A DNA stretch of 64,000 bases from assembly GCA_016719755.1 (NCBI GenBank), contig JADJYM010000012.1, forward strand, positions 553,688 to 617,687, given 5' to 3'. The position numbers and the translations under genes are program-made. This DNA is from Novosphingobium sp. (GTDB lineage: Bacteria > Pseudomonadota > Alphaproteobacteria > Sphingomonadales > Sphingomonadaceae). Below, one piece after another: positions 8,622 to 17,617 of the stretch. Position 1 is the first letter of the stretch. Every line of letters begins with the position of its first letter. A model generated the notes under the pieces. It saw only the letters and a program-made list of their open reading frames with translations, made no database searches and had not been told where the DNA came from.

Positions 8622-9824
8622 TCAATTGTTGGCCTGGCCTCGCTTTAGCTGATCAAGGTAATCGGCCCACCATTGCGCCATCTCGACGCGTTCGGCCCAA
8701 TGCGCACCGCGATGGTAAGCTGCCCGAACGGCATCCTTATCCTTGTGAGCCAATGCCCTTTCGATGGCATCGGGAGACCACTTGCCCGACTCGTTGAGCA
8801 AGGTGCTGGCCATGGCCCGGAAGCCATGGGCAGTCATTTCGTCACCGGCATAGCCAAGCCGCCGCAGCGCTGCGTTGACCGTGTTCTCGGACATCGGTGA
8901 TTTCGGCGTCCTGATCGACGGGAAAACATACTTCCCGCCGCCGGTGAAAGCCTTCGCCTCCTTCAGCACAGCGATAGCCTGCCTGGACAAGGGAACTGCG
9001 TGTTCGAGGCGGGTCTTCATCTTTGCGGGAGGGATGCGCCACACCGCATCGTCGAGATCGATCTCCCGCCATTCCGCGTGACGCAGTTCGCCTGGCCGGA
9101 CAAATACCAGCGGCGAGAACAGGAGCGCATACTTGGTTGTCGGATACCCCTCATAGCCATCGATCGCGCGCAGCAGTTCGCCGACGCGCCGGGAATCGAG
9201 GATCGCGGCGAAATGCTTTGGTTTGCGACTGGCGAGCGCGCCGCGCAGATCACGGGTCGGATCGACCTTGGCTAACTGGTTGGCGACCGCGAACCGGAAC
9301 ACCTGTCCAGCGAACTGGAGCGTCCGGTGAGCCTTCTCGTCGTTCTTGGACGCTTCATAAGGCCGGACAGCCTCCAGAACCTCTACCGGCTCGATCTCGA
9401 CAATCGGACGGTTGCCCAGCTTCTTTTGCAGCAGGCTCAGAAACCACTCGCGCTTGCGGACCGTCGCTGCCGCCAGCCCATCCCGCCGGTTCTTCTCAAT
9501 GTAAGCTTTGGCGACCGCGCTGAAGGTGTTCAGTGCGCTGATCTTGGCAGCAATCTTGTCGCGGCGTTTCTGATCAGCCGGATCGATACCTTTGGCCAGG
9601 CTCCCCCTGGCCGTATCGCGGGCATCGCGAGCGTCACGGAGCTTCAATTCAGGATAGGACCCCAAGGCAAGCTTCTTCTCGACCCCGGCGCCATTGCGGA
9701 ATTTCATTCGCCAAAGCCGTCCGCCCGAGGGGGTCACGAGCAGATAAAGGCCCTTCTCGTCGGCAACCTTGTAAGCCTTGGCTTTGGGTTTGAGGGCGCG
9801 GATCGCAGTCTCTGTCAGAGCCAT
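8622..9824 (-). CDS. int: P4-type tyrosine integrase (DUF4102 N-terminus)
   Basis: About 400 residues. Site-specific recombinase that integrates islands, typically at tRNA 3' ends. The N-terminus MALTETAIRALKPKAKAY is the DUF4102 arm-binding domain. The catalytic domain shows the first arginine in FVRPGELRHAEWREI, the HGFR box (MTAHGFRAMASTLLN) and the nucleophile tyrosine in RAAYHRGAHWAER. I placed the start at ATG 9824; a longer frame upstream lacks family similarity. A fragment of a tRNA-Thr 3' end lies about 165 bp upstream (9990-10006), where an attachment site is expected, so this integrase probably belongs to the island extending to the left. Confidence 0.92.
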   Translation of the reverse strand: MALTETAIRALKPKAKAYKVADEKGLYLLVTPSGGRLWRMKFRNGAGVEKKLALGSYPELKLRDARDARDTARGSLAKGIDPADQKRRDKIAAKISALNTFSAVAKAYIEKNRRDGLAAATVRKREWFLSLLQKKLGNRPIVEIEPVEVLEAVRPYEASKNDEKAHRTLQFAGQVFRFAVANQLAKVDPTRDLRGALASRKPKHFAAILDSRRVGELLRAIDGYEGYPTTKYALLFSPLVFVRPGELRHAEWREIDLDDAVWRIPPAKMKTRLEHAVPLSRQAIAVLKEAKAFTGGGKYVFPSIRTPKSPMSENTVNAALRRLGYAGDEMTAHGFRAMASTLLNESGKWSPDAIERALAHKDKDAVRAAYHRGAHWAERVEMAQWWADYLDQLKRGQANN

Positions 9825-9963
9825 TTGGGGGCCTTTCGAATTTGGGGTTGGCGAAGGCCCCCACAAAAGGCCCCCAAATCGTCGCGGCTGCAGGCGAATT
9901 TCAGCGAACCTTGGCGGCCAAGCCAAGGCAATTTATCGCAGATTTCCGGGGTTTTAGCAACCT

Positions 9964-10422
9964 TCAGCGGTCAATGGCGAAGGTGAAGGTGGTGCCGCTT
10001 ACGTGAGGCGCAGATGGATCGGCTGACTTGTCGCATGTCGAGTGCTCGTTTTTGGCGGATTTGCGTGTGCTGAGTTCGAGTCCGCTTACGTGACCCACAC
10101 TCGTGACCGAGTGTTCAAGGAGAGCCTTGGCCAGCGCCTCTTTCGTTGCCGGTGAACGCCCTTCGAGGTCGTCCAGTACGGCGTCGATCCAGCGACGATC
10201 AGCCTCGGTTGCCGCGAAGCCCGAAGGCCCCTGACCCCGCGTTAACGGTCTCGGATCATCCCGAAGAACATCACGGGCTTCGCCGATGTCGGGTGATGAC
10301 TGGAGACCGTCCGGGTTATCAACCCAAGCAGCATCAGGAGACGCTTCTCCAGCCCCGTGGGAGCGTTCAGGGATGCTCGGCCCCATGATGCCGTCGATGC
10401 CCTCCGAAGCGTCCTCAGCCAT
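9964..10422 (-). CDS. Hypothetical protein downstream of serine recombinase (copy 1)
   Basis: 152 residues starting MAEDASEGIDGIMGPS. The ATG lies two bases after the recombinase stop, so the two form an operon. A conserved-looking core is ATEADRRWIDAVLDDLEGRS followed by PATKEALAKALLEHS. The last ~20 residues are encoded by the tRNA-Thr attachment fragment and the sequence beyond it, so the C-terminus differs from the copy at 23694 and is a product of the junction. Function unknown; it could assist the recombinase. Confidence 0.55.
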   Translation of the reverse strand: MAEDASEGIDGIMGPSIPERSHGAGEASPDAAWVDNPDGLQSSPDIGEARDVLRDDPRPLTRGQGPSGFAATEADRRWIDAVLDDLEGRSPATKEALAKALLEHSVTSVGHVSGLELSTRKSAKNEHSTCDKSADPSAPHVSGTTFTFAIDR

Positions 10423-10424
10423 CC

Positions 10425-11023
10425 TCAGGCGGCTTTCTTAAGGTCGGTCATACGGGCCTTGATCCGGGAGACCGACCCCACACCGACCTTGGCCTTCTTG
10501 GCCGTGACCGAGAGACTGACGCCTTGAGCGAGCAGCTTCTCGACCTTCTTCACCTTCAAGGGATCGAGCCGTGGCCTTCCTGCTCGTTTTGTCGAACGAG
10601 CCAAGCCTGCCATGATCCTCTGCCTCAGGATCGAACGTTCGAACTCGGCAAAGACTGAGAGCATCGAGAACATGGCTCGGCCTGCCGGTGTCGAGGTATC
10701 GAGCCCTTGTGTGTGGAGATAGAGATCGACGCCGCGTTCGTTGATCTCGCCAAGGAAGCTCACGAGATGCTGGAGGGACCTTCCGAGACGATCCACCGAC
10801 CAGCATGCGATCAGGTCGATCTCCTTCCGCGCGACCATCTTCATGAGCTTGTCGTAGCCGGGGCGTTTGTCCCGGCCTTTGGCTCCTGAGATGCCTTCAT
10901 CGGCAAGGGTCTCGACGATGTGCCAGTCGAGGCGCTGGGCGACGGCTGGAGTTCTTGAAGTTGGTTCTCGACGGTCTGCTGATCAGTCGAGACGCGGAGA
11001 TAGAGGGCAACGCGTTTGGTCAT
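10425..11023 (-). pseudogene. Serine recombinase/resolvase, frameshifted (copy 1)
   Basis: Resolvase/invertase family, about 199 residues when whole. The N-terminus MTKRVALYLRVSTDQQTVEN carries the catalytic serine (LRVST). Then follow RLGRSLQHLVSFL, the AEFERSILRQRIMAGL region and a C-terminal HTH (GVGSVSRIKARM). One base is missing near 10948 (ctccagcc against ctccaagcc in the other copy), which breaks the N-terminal third. The copy at 23093 is intact at this point but broken elsewhere. It is transcribed away from the small gene at 11104. Confidence 0.85.
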
Positions 11024-11103
11024 CCATCCGGACTCTCACAGATTTGAGAATTGTCCAGAAAATGTGGCACGCTGGCGCACTACCGCATTGCGAGGAGCCG
11101 AAG

Positions 11104-11430
11104 ATGTCTCGAACACCACCCTACTCAGGCACCACAGGGTACCGCGATCCAGTTTCGATTCTTGTCTTCAATAAGGAAGGGACCACAGTCTACTCGCGCT
11201 TGATCCGCCGAGTGCCTATTCGACTGGCTTTACGAGAAGGCGGCACCATCGACGTTGTGCGATACGACGGGCGCTACTGGCCGACGTACGAGCCCGAGAC
11301 ATTGCCCGACCAACCATGGTTCGACCGGCGAGACACTCTCTACGGTCCCGACCAGAAGCCATTGAAGCTCCCGCTCACCGAACGCTTCCTGTTCGAAGGT
11401 GATCAACATCGAGGTGGCTACGGTTGGTAG
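11104..11430 (+). CDS. Orphan small protein in left inverted-repeat arm
   Basis: 108 residues from ATG 11104, with a GAGGAG site eight bases upstream. It reads MSRTPPYSGTTGYRDPVSIL and ends FLFEGDQHRGGYGW. It is divergent from the recombinase gene, sharing the ~80-bp region between them. An identical copy is at 22686-23012. No known domain; a charged, proline-rich soluble protein is likely. Confidence 0.55.
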   Translation: MSRTPPYSGTTGYRDPVSILVFNKEGTTVYSRLIRRVPIRLALREGGTIDVVRYDGRYWPTYEPETLPDQPWFDRRDTLYGPDQKPLKLPLTERFLFEGDQHRGGYGW

Positions 11431-11670
11431 CCCACCAATTTCAAATGATTTGGGGAGAGGAACCTGCGCGACCTCTTGGGTGCGAGAATCTGCGGTTTTT
11501 GGACAGCCGGTGACAAAACGGTTTTGGAAGGGGGGGAACGGTAGGTGGTCCCATTGGCCAAAAAATCATTTCCCTGCCTACGCGGGTATCATGTGGCAGA
11601 GGATGGATTGCTCATGATGGCCTGATGGGGCTAAGTTAGCTCTGATGACTGTGGACGAACTTCACGCGCG

Positions 11671-13092
11671 GGTCGCGTCCGTCAAGGTGGTGTAATTTCG
11701 GCTGTGGCCGTGGGCCATCGTCAGGCGGCTTTGGCGGTGATGTGTAGGGGCTGATTTTCCTCCTCGATCATGGGTTGGTTGAGTTCGGCCATGCCTTCGA
11801 TCTGCATGTATCGGTGCTGGAGCTGCCACTCGTCGTTCTGCTCCATCAGCACAGCCCCGACGAGGCGGATGATGCTGTCTTCGTTCGGGAAGATTCCGAC
11901 GACGTCGGCGCGGCGCTTGACCTCCTTGTTGAGCCGCTCGAGCGGATTGGTTGAGTGTAACTTCGTGCGGTGCTGGGTGGGAAAGCCGGTGTAGGCGAGC
12001 ACGTCGGTTTCGGCCTCGTCCATGCAGGCGCCGAGCTTGGGCCAACGGGTGCGCAACTGGTCGGCGACCTGTCGCCAGACCTGCGTTGCGCTTTTCTGAT
12101 CGGGCTGCAGGAAGACCTGGCGGATCGCGGCGGCGACGACAGTGTTCTGGCCCTTGGGCACATAGGACAGGGCATTGCGCATGAAGTGCACCCGGCAGCG
12201 CTGCCAGGTGGCGCCCATGACGCGGGTGATCGCGCCCTTGAGGCCCTCGTGAGCATCGGAGATGACCAGCTTCACGCCGGTAAGACCGCGCCGAACAAGG
12301 TCCTTCAGGAAGTCGGACCAGAAGACCTCCGCTTCCGAGGGGCCGATATGCAGGCCGACGATCTCGCGCCGGCCCTCGGTGTTGACGGCCATGGCGATTA
12401 TTGCGGCAACGCTGATGATCCGCCCGCCTTCGCGTACCTTGAGATAGGTGGCATCGAGCCAGAGATACGGCCATTCGCCGGTGAGCGGGCGTTTCAGAAA
12501 GGCATGGACGCGCTCGTCAATGTCCTTGCAAAGCTTGGAGACGGTGGACTTGGAGATGCCGGTCATGCCCATGGCCTGGACGAGTTCATCGACCCGCCGG
12601 GTGCTGACCCCGCCGATCCACGCTTCCTGGATCACCGCAACCAGCGCTTTCTCGACCATCTTGCGGGGCTCAAGGAAGCCCGGAAAGTAGGACCCAGCAC
12701 GCAGCTTGGGGATTTTCAGGTTCAGCGTGCCTACCCGGGTATCCAGCGAACGGTCGCGATAGCCGTTGCGCCAGGTCGCGCGCTCGCTGCTGCGTTCGTG
12801 GCGACCCGCGCCGATCAGGCCATCAACGTCGGCCTCCATGATCAGCTGCAGCACGTTCTCGGCGATGGTGCGCAAAAAATCCGGTTGGCCGCCCTTCGCA
12901 GCAAGCTCTTCGATCAGTAATCTGTCCTCGGTCATCGGGAACTCCTCTTCGTCACGGTTGAAGTGTGCAAACTCCACCATAACGATGAACCCGGTGGCCA
13001 CCAGCGACGCCGCATTCCGGGGTGGGGCATGCCCCACCCCGGAATACACCATCGCCTACACCGGAAATTACACCACGAGCGCGGACGCTAAC
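11671..13092 (-). mobile_element. IS256-family insertion sequence, copy 2 (intact)
   Basis: A 1422-bp copy with the same termini as copy 1. Flanks carry tcacgcgc at 11662-11669 and 13093-13100, an 8-bp duplication, with one additional G between duplication and left end. It contains an uninterrupted transposase and is the reference for the other copies. Confidence 0.9.
11721..12935 (-). CDS. IS256-family (Mutator-type) transposase, intact
   Basis: 404 residues from ATG 12935, preceded by GAGGAG. DDE transposase that moves the element by cut/copy with 8-9 bp target duplication. Catalytic-core landmarks are [30 protein letters not shown] and [15 protein letters not shown], with a [10 protein letters not shown] segment between, as in this family. 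The frame is also open upstream through the palindromic leader, but the family start and ribosome site favour 12935. This is the only copy in the window with no frameshift. Confidence 0.92.
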   Translation of the reverse strand: MTEDRLLIEELAAKGGQPDFLRTIAENVLQLIMEADVDGLIGAGRHERSSERATWRNGYRDRSLDTRVGTLNLKIPKLRAGSYFPGFLEPRKMVEKALVAVIQEAWIGGVSTRRVDELVQAMGMTGISKSTVSKLCKDIDERVHAFLKRPLTGEWPYLWLDATYLKVREGGRIISVAAIIAMAVNTEGRREIVGLHIGPSEAEVFWSDFLKDLVRRGLTGVKLVISDAHEGLKGAITRVMGATWQRCRVHFMRNALSYVPKGQNTVVAAAIRQVFLQPDQKSATQVWRQVADQLRTRWPKLGACMDEAETDVLAYTGFPTQHRTKLHSTNPLERLNKEVKRRADVVGIFPNEDSIIRLVGAVLMEQNDEWQLQHRYMQIEGMAELNQPMIEEENQPLHITAKAA

Positions 13093-13137
13093 TCACGCGC
13101 TGCTGACTGAATGCAGTTGCCACGATAGTCACAACAC

Positions 13138-14691
13138 ATGCCAAAGCGAAGCATCACTGACGACGAGATCGCGCTCATAAAAGCGATGTCTGCGCGGGGC
13201 ATGAAGAATAAAGACATTCAGTTCTATTTCAACCGACCTGACCGAGCCGTGAACAGTGGTCGTATCACCGGCATCCGCGAAGGTAGCTACGGGCCTTCCA
13301 AAGACATCGCCCCCGCATCCGAGGAGCAGGTTGACGCCCTATTAGCGGCCCAAAGCCAGACAGAGCCTCTATCAGCGGTCATTATTCCGAGCCTGCAAGG
13401 TCATAATGATACTAACCCGTTGAGCGCAGATACGATCAAGACACTATTCGACAATGACGGGGACGGGGTTTGGCGCTTTGCAGTGGGTGAGACCGACGCG
13501 CACGAATGCAAAGCCAATTTTGGCTTAAAGCACACGAGCGGTTGGCTTCGCGCCATTGCGGCCCTCGCCAACAATAACGGCGGCTACATCTTTTTCGGCG
13601 TCCATGACAAAGGCGCTGTAGGCGAGGGTGGCGAGGACCTGAGCTACGCCGTCGTCGGCATGAAGTCAGACGAGTTCGCAAAAATGGACCCTGCCGAGGT
13701 GACGAAGCGCGTAAAGTCGGTCTTCGACCCGACACCCCGCGTGCAGACATCCTTACTCTCCATAGGGGGTGCCAGCGTAGGTGTTATCCATGTGGAGCAA
13801 CACCAAAGCCGCCCTGTTATCGCAACCAAGACCGAGGGCAATGACGTTCGAGAGGGCGATATTTACTTCCGCTATCCCGGCCAGTCAGCCCGCATCAAAT
13901 ACAGCGATTTGCGAGCGTTGCTCGATGCTCGCGATCACGATGCGCGCGCGCAGATATTGCCTATGGTCGAGCGCCTTCTTCAGCTTGGGCCGCAACGGAC
14001 GATGATTGCCGATCTCATGCAAGGGACTCTTGCAGATGGAGTGCGCTCAATCCAACTGGATGAGGCGCTCGTGGAAAAGCTGACCTTCATTAAGGAGGGA
14101 GAGTTCTCAGAAACAGCAGGCGCTCCAACTTTGCGTTTAATCGGCGATGTAGAGCCATTTAACCAAGCTGGACCTGTGAAGACCAAGCTTGGCCTGCTGA
14201 CCCGAGCCAAGGTCATTGCGGCCTTCCTCGATCAGTCTGCGCCCGATGATCCGGAGCAATACATCCGCTTTGCCATTGAGGTAGGCCAAGGCGAGTGGTT
14301 CCCTCTGCACTATTTCGCGAAGCTGGCCGGGATGTCACAAGTGCAACTTGTGGATTTCATCAATGCGTCTGAAGGCACAAATCACCGAAAGGCTATCTAC
14401 TCCGCGCGGGTCCAGCCAAATGCTGCATTCAAGCCCGCAGTCGGCAAACCCAAGGCTCTCCTTGAATTGTTGATTGCCGGATCGCCCATCGCATTGGCAG
14501 ACGCTCAGAAGGCGAGCCATGCCGCTCAAGCAATCACTGCTTTGCCCAATGGTTTCGAGGTAAACGGGGATGAGATGATGGGGCTCTTGAAGCAATGTCT
14601 CACCTTGCTTGAGGGAAAAACCACCCTAAGCTTCGCGAGGCGCGCCGTCTGTCGTGTTGACGAATTGCTCTTTGCTGACGATCTGACTTAG
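13138..14691 (+). CDS. AlbA_2 (Schlafen-like) domain DNA-binding protein
   Basis: 517 residues. The N-terminal ~45 residues (ITDDEIALIKAMSARG, KNKDIQFYF) look like a small helix-turn-helix. At about 115-260 lies an AlbA_2-type domain: ETDAHECKANFG, then WLRAIAALANNNGGYIFFGV, matching the conserved E.K......l.r.i.AfaN..GG.l..Gv pattern. The rest is unassigned. AlbA_2 proteins bind nucleic acid and occur in regulators and in Schlafen-like putative defence proteins. The ATG has no clear ribosome site. It stands alone beside IS256 copy 2 and converges with the gene at 14717. Confidence 0.75.
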   Translation: MPKRSITDDEIALIKAMSARGMKNKDIQFYFNRPDRAVNSGRITGIREGSYGPSKDIAPASEEQVDALLAAQSQTEPLSAVIIPSLQGHNDTNPLSADTIKTLFDNDGDGVWRFAVGETDAHECKANFGLKHTSGWLRAIAALANNNGGYIFFGVHDKGAVGEGGEDLSYAVVGMKSDEFAKMDPAEVTKRVKSVFDPTPRVQTSLLSIGGASVGVIHVEQHQSRPVIATKTEGNDVREGDIYFRYPGQSARIKYSDLRALLDARDHDARAQILPMVERLLQLGPQRTMIADLMQGTLADGVRSIQLDEALVEKLTFIKEGEFSETAGAPTLRLIGDVEPFNQAGPVKTKLGLLTRAKVIAAFLDQSAPDDPEQYIRFAIEVGQGEWFPLHYFAKLAGMSQVQLVDFINASEGTNHRKAIYSARVQPNAAFKPAVGKPKALLELLIAGSPIALADAQKASHAAQAITALPNGFEVNGDEMMGLLKQCLTLLEGKTTLSFARRAVCRVDELLFADDLT

Positions 14692-14716
14692 CGCGATCCT
14701 CGCGGTGCGCCCCTGC

Positions 14717-15307
14717 TCAACTCAGGTCAGCGTCTTCAAATTCACACGGTACCGGACCCCGCTCAACGAACGGGTCGATTCTGTGTTCGCCAAATCGATC
14801 TCGAAAGTACGAGGGAATTTGGATTAGGACCATACTTCCGGGCGGCACGGCCTTATCGCTGTCAAAATAGATGTTGGCACATTTGGCGCTGAAGCTTTCG
14901 AGCGTTTTGGATGATGGATTCGCCACGCGCGCAACCAACGAGAGTTGATAAGGGTCCGCCGTGTTGAAGCTGACGATTTCCACCCTTGTGCCGGAAGCCA
15001 ATGCATCAGCAATGCCACGTTGCTCAGACGCGTTAACGAAGTAACCAGCTACGTAAAGTGCGCTGAAGAAAATGGCCCAATTCCTGAAACCCACATATTG
15101 AATGAACGCACCAATCAGTGCGCCCCAAACAAATCCCTCGATGAACGAATGACGATTTGAAATCCGGTTGCCTCTCTTTGCGAGAGAGATGACAGTTCGC
15201 GCAAAGATTTCAAGACATTCGCCTGTGCGAACTATGCAATATAGGAATAAGTGTCGTCGTAAATCGCCTTCAGTACTTTGCCTCCGTAATTCCAGTAAGG
15301 GTGTCAA
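14717..15307 (-). CDS. Putative membrane protein, unknown function
   Basis: Up to 196 residues. One or two hydrophobic segments around residues 55-90 (EGFVWGALIGAFIQYVGF, then AIFFSALYVAGYFVNA) are followed by a soluble domain of about 100 residues (VEIVSFNTADPYQLSLVARV, SYFRDRFGEHRIDPF). This suggests an inner-membrane anchor with a C-terminal domain. The start is uncertain: the longest form uses TTG 15307, which nearly touches the IS21 end at about 15302. No family recognised. Confidence 0.5.
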   Translation of the reverse strand: MTPLLELRRQSTEGDLRRHLFLYCIVRTGECLEIFARTVISLAKRGNRISNRHSFIEGFVWGALIGAFIQYVGFRNWAIFFSALYVAGYFVNASEQRGIADALASGTRVEIVSFNTADPYQLSLVARVANPSSKTLESFSAKCANIYFDSDKAVPPGSMVLIQIPSYFRDRFGEHRIDPFVERGPVPCEFEDADLS

Positions 15308-15371
15308 CGCCGGTATAAAATGGGGCCAGCCACCGGTTTAAAAGTGGGCCAGTCAATTCAAAACAAAAGCC

Positions 15372-16208
15372 TCAGTTTGAGGCTGGGTTTAATCGGCGTC
15401 GGGGAAGCGGCTGATTTTGTCGCTTACGGCTGCTAGCAAGACGGAAGCTGTCACCATTCATCTCGAGGATGTGGACATGGTGGGTTAGCCGGTCGAGGAG
15501 CGCGCCGGTAAGGCGTTCGGAGCCGAACACCGATGTCCATTCGTCGAACGGTAGGTTGCTGGTGATCAGCGTGCTGCCGCGTTCGTATCGCTGGCTGAGC
15601 ACTTCGAACAGGAGTTCGCCGCCGACGGCAGTGAACGGCACGTAGCCGAGTTCGTCCAAGATCAGCAGCTTGACTGATGCCAGTTGCTTCTGGAGCATGC
15701 GTAATCGCCGCTCATCTCTGGCCTCCATCAGGTCATGCACCAGCGCTGCCGCGGTGGTGAACGCCACGCTTTGGCCCTTCTGGCAAGCGGCAAGACCCAA
15801 TGCGAGGGCGGCGTGCGTTTTGCCTGTACCGCTCGGCCCCAACGCAATAACATTACGCCGCTGTTCGATCCATTCCCCGCGCGCCAGTTCCAGCACCAGT
15901 GCTTTGTTCAGCGATGGCTGGGCGGTAAAATCAAACGTGTCGAAGCTCTTGGTGTGCGGGAACTTGGCCATGCGAATGCGGCGTTCCACCATTCGGCGTT
16001 CGCGGTCGATCCGCTCGAGCTCGCATAGCCGCAGCAGATAGCGCGGATAATCGGCACGGTCTTGCGCTGCTTCAAAGGCGACCTTTTCATGCTCACGCGC
16101 AAAGGTTGGCAACTTGAGCGCCTTGAGGTGGTTGGCCAGCAACACCGCTGGCGGAACGCTGGCAGAAGTTTGCGCCATGGCAGGCAGCGGCATCAGGGAC
16201 TCGGTCAT
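15372..16208 (-). CDS. istB: IS21 transposition helper ATPase IstB
   Basis: 278 residues from ATG 16208, with GGGAG upstream. AAA+ ATPase that selects target DNA and activates IstA. Walker A is GPSGTGKTHAALAL; Walker B is VKLLILDELGYVPF; sensor region TLITSNLPFDEW and LLDRLTHHVHIL follow. The frame is intact, but its partner istA is truncated, so the element should be immobile on its own. Confidence 0.92.
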   Translation of the reverse strand: MTESLMPLPAMAQTSASVPPAVLLANHLKALKLPTFAREHEKVAFEAAQDRADYPRYLLRLCELERIDRERRMVERRIRMAKFPHTKSFDTFDFTAQPSLNKALVLELARGEWIEQRRNVIALGPSGTGKTHAALALGLAACQKGQSVAFTTAAALVHDLMEARDERRLRMLQKQLASVKLLILDELGYVPFTAVGGELLFEVLSQRYERGSTLITSNLPFDEWTSVFGSERLTGALLDRLTHHVHILEMNGDSFRLASSRKRQNQPLPRRRLNPASN

Positions 16209-17617
16209 GCCAATACTCCCGCCGGGGACCGCCTGTCTGCGACAGCAAGCCCATATAGCTACGCGGGTCAGTGCGCCCGACATCTGCGCGTGGCAGGTGC
16301 GGATAAAACTGCAAGTCAAGCCGCGGTGGCCGCCGCTCGAGCCGCGCCAGCGCGATCATCTTCACGGCATCGAAGCTGATCGCCCCAGATCCAAGGCATG
16401 AGCCACTGCCCATTCCACAAGGCTTTGCTCGAACCGCTCACAAAGCCGCAGCACCTGGATAAACTCGCGCCGCCCTTCTTTGCCGCTACGCGCCTCCATC
16501 AATCGCCGGATGCGATGCATTGGCTCGGCCAGAACCCAGCCATCAAGCGGTGCGGCCTGATCAAGTGCGCGCGGCTTTTGCTCCAGAAGCGCCAGGTAGT
16601 GCAACGGATTGGCGATGAAGTCTTCGCGTTCATAGCTGCGCGGATGCACCGCAATCTGTTCACCCCGGCAGATCACCGCGACACGGTCGACATAGCCTTT
16701 GATCACCACCTCCTGATGGGCATAGGCCGTGGGCACTGAGTAATCATTGGTGCGATAGCGCACCAGTGACATCGACGAGGCACGCCCCGTCACAATATGG
16801 CAGGGATCGAATGGCACCGCTGGCAGCGACATAAATGCTGCCAGATCGGCTTGCATGCGCGTCTCGATGTTTTCGCTGTGCCCGCGTAGCACTGCATGCC
16901 TGCGCTCCATGCATTGTTCGACAAAGCGCGCGTTCATGGCATCAAAGCTATCGGCAACCGGCATCGGAACCATGAAGTGCCGCCGCACATAACCGACCAG
17001 CCCTTCGACCTTGCCTTTGTCGTTGCCCTTGCCGGGCCGACCGAATTTGTCTTCGAACAGGTAATGGCTCTGCAGGGTCGAGAACATCCGGCTGCGCTCG
17101 CGCTTCCCGTCACCCAAGATCTGCGCCACAGCAAGTTTGGTGTTGTCATATAGGATCGATATCGGAATGCCGCCGAAGAAGGCGAAGGCTGCGACATGCC
17201 CATCACAAAAAAGCCTCGGCCACCTCGGCAGGATAAGCTTTGATGAATGGCGCATCGCTGTGCGGCAGATCCATGCAGAAATAGTGGAACCGCACCAGCT
17301 TGCCGCCAATGATCCCGTCCGCCTCACCAAAATCGACCTGAGCGTGGCCAGGCTTATGGCTCAAGGGAATGTACACTTCGCGGCTGCGCAGCTTCGCCCC
17401 GGCCACGTAATCACGTACGATCGTGATGCCGCCGGTAAATCCATGCCCATCGCGCAGGCGCTCGAATATCCGCACCGCTGTATGCCGCTGCTTGGCATGC
17501 ACGCTGCGATCATCTTCCAATATCTGATCGATGGTCTCGGTGAACCCGGACAACTTCCGGCTATAACTCACGCCTGTCCGACCATGCTCAGGCGGAGCCG
17601 GGAAGGCCAACATCTTG
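16206..17617 (-). pseudogene. istA: IS21 transposase IstA, truncated and frameshifted
   Basis: Clear IstA: HKPGHAQVDFGEADGIIGG (first catalytic region), AAFAFFGGIPISILYDNTK, and GKVEGLVGYVRRHFMVP. The N-terminus is cut off by IS256 copy 3. The frame breaks near 17208, in a run of six A (one too many). It breaks again near 16395, where one G is missing and the true C-terminus continues as AISFDAVKMIALARL in another frame. The last codons overlap istB. Confidence 0.88.

Larger units (their letters stand above)
9989..11558. repeat. Large inverted repeat, left arm (~1.57 kb)
   Basis: This stretch is repeated in reverse orientation at 22558-24128, nearly base for base. It contains a small orphan gene, a serine recombinase gene with its downstream partner, and at its outer edge the 17-base tRNA-Thr fragment tggtgccgcttacgtga (9990-10006). 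The arms differ by single-base indels. The 11 kb between them includes two IS256 copies. Confidence 0.9.
15302..17617 (-). mobile_element. IS21-family element, truncated by IS256 copy 3
   Basis: The left end (tgtcaacgccggtataaaat, then a ggtttaaaagtgggcc repeat) is present. istB and most of istA follow on the minus strand. The istA 5' end and the other terminus are missing where IS256 copy 3 begins at 17618. The flank beyond that IS256 is unrelated, so the rest of this element was lost. Confidence 0.85.
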
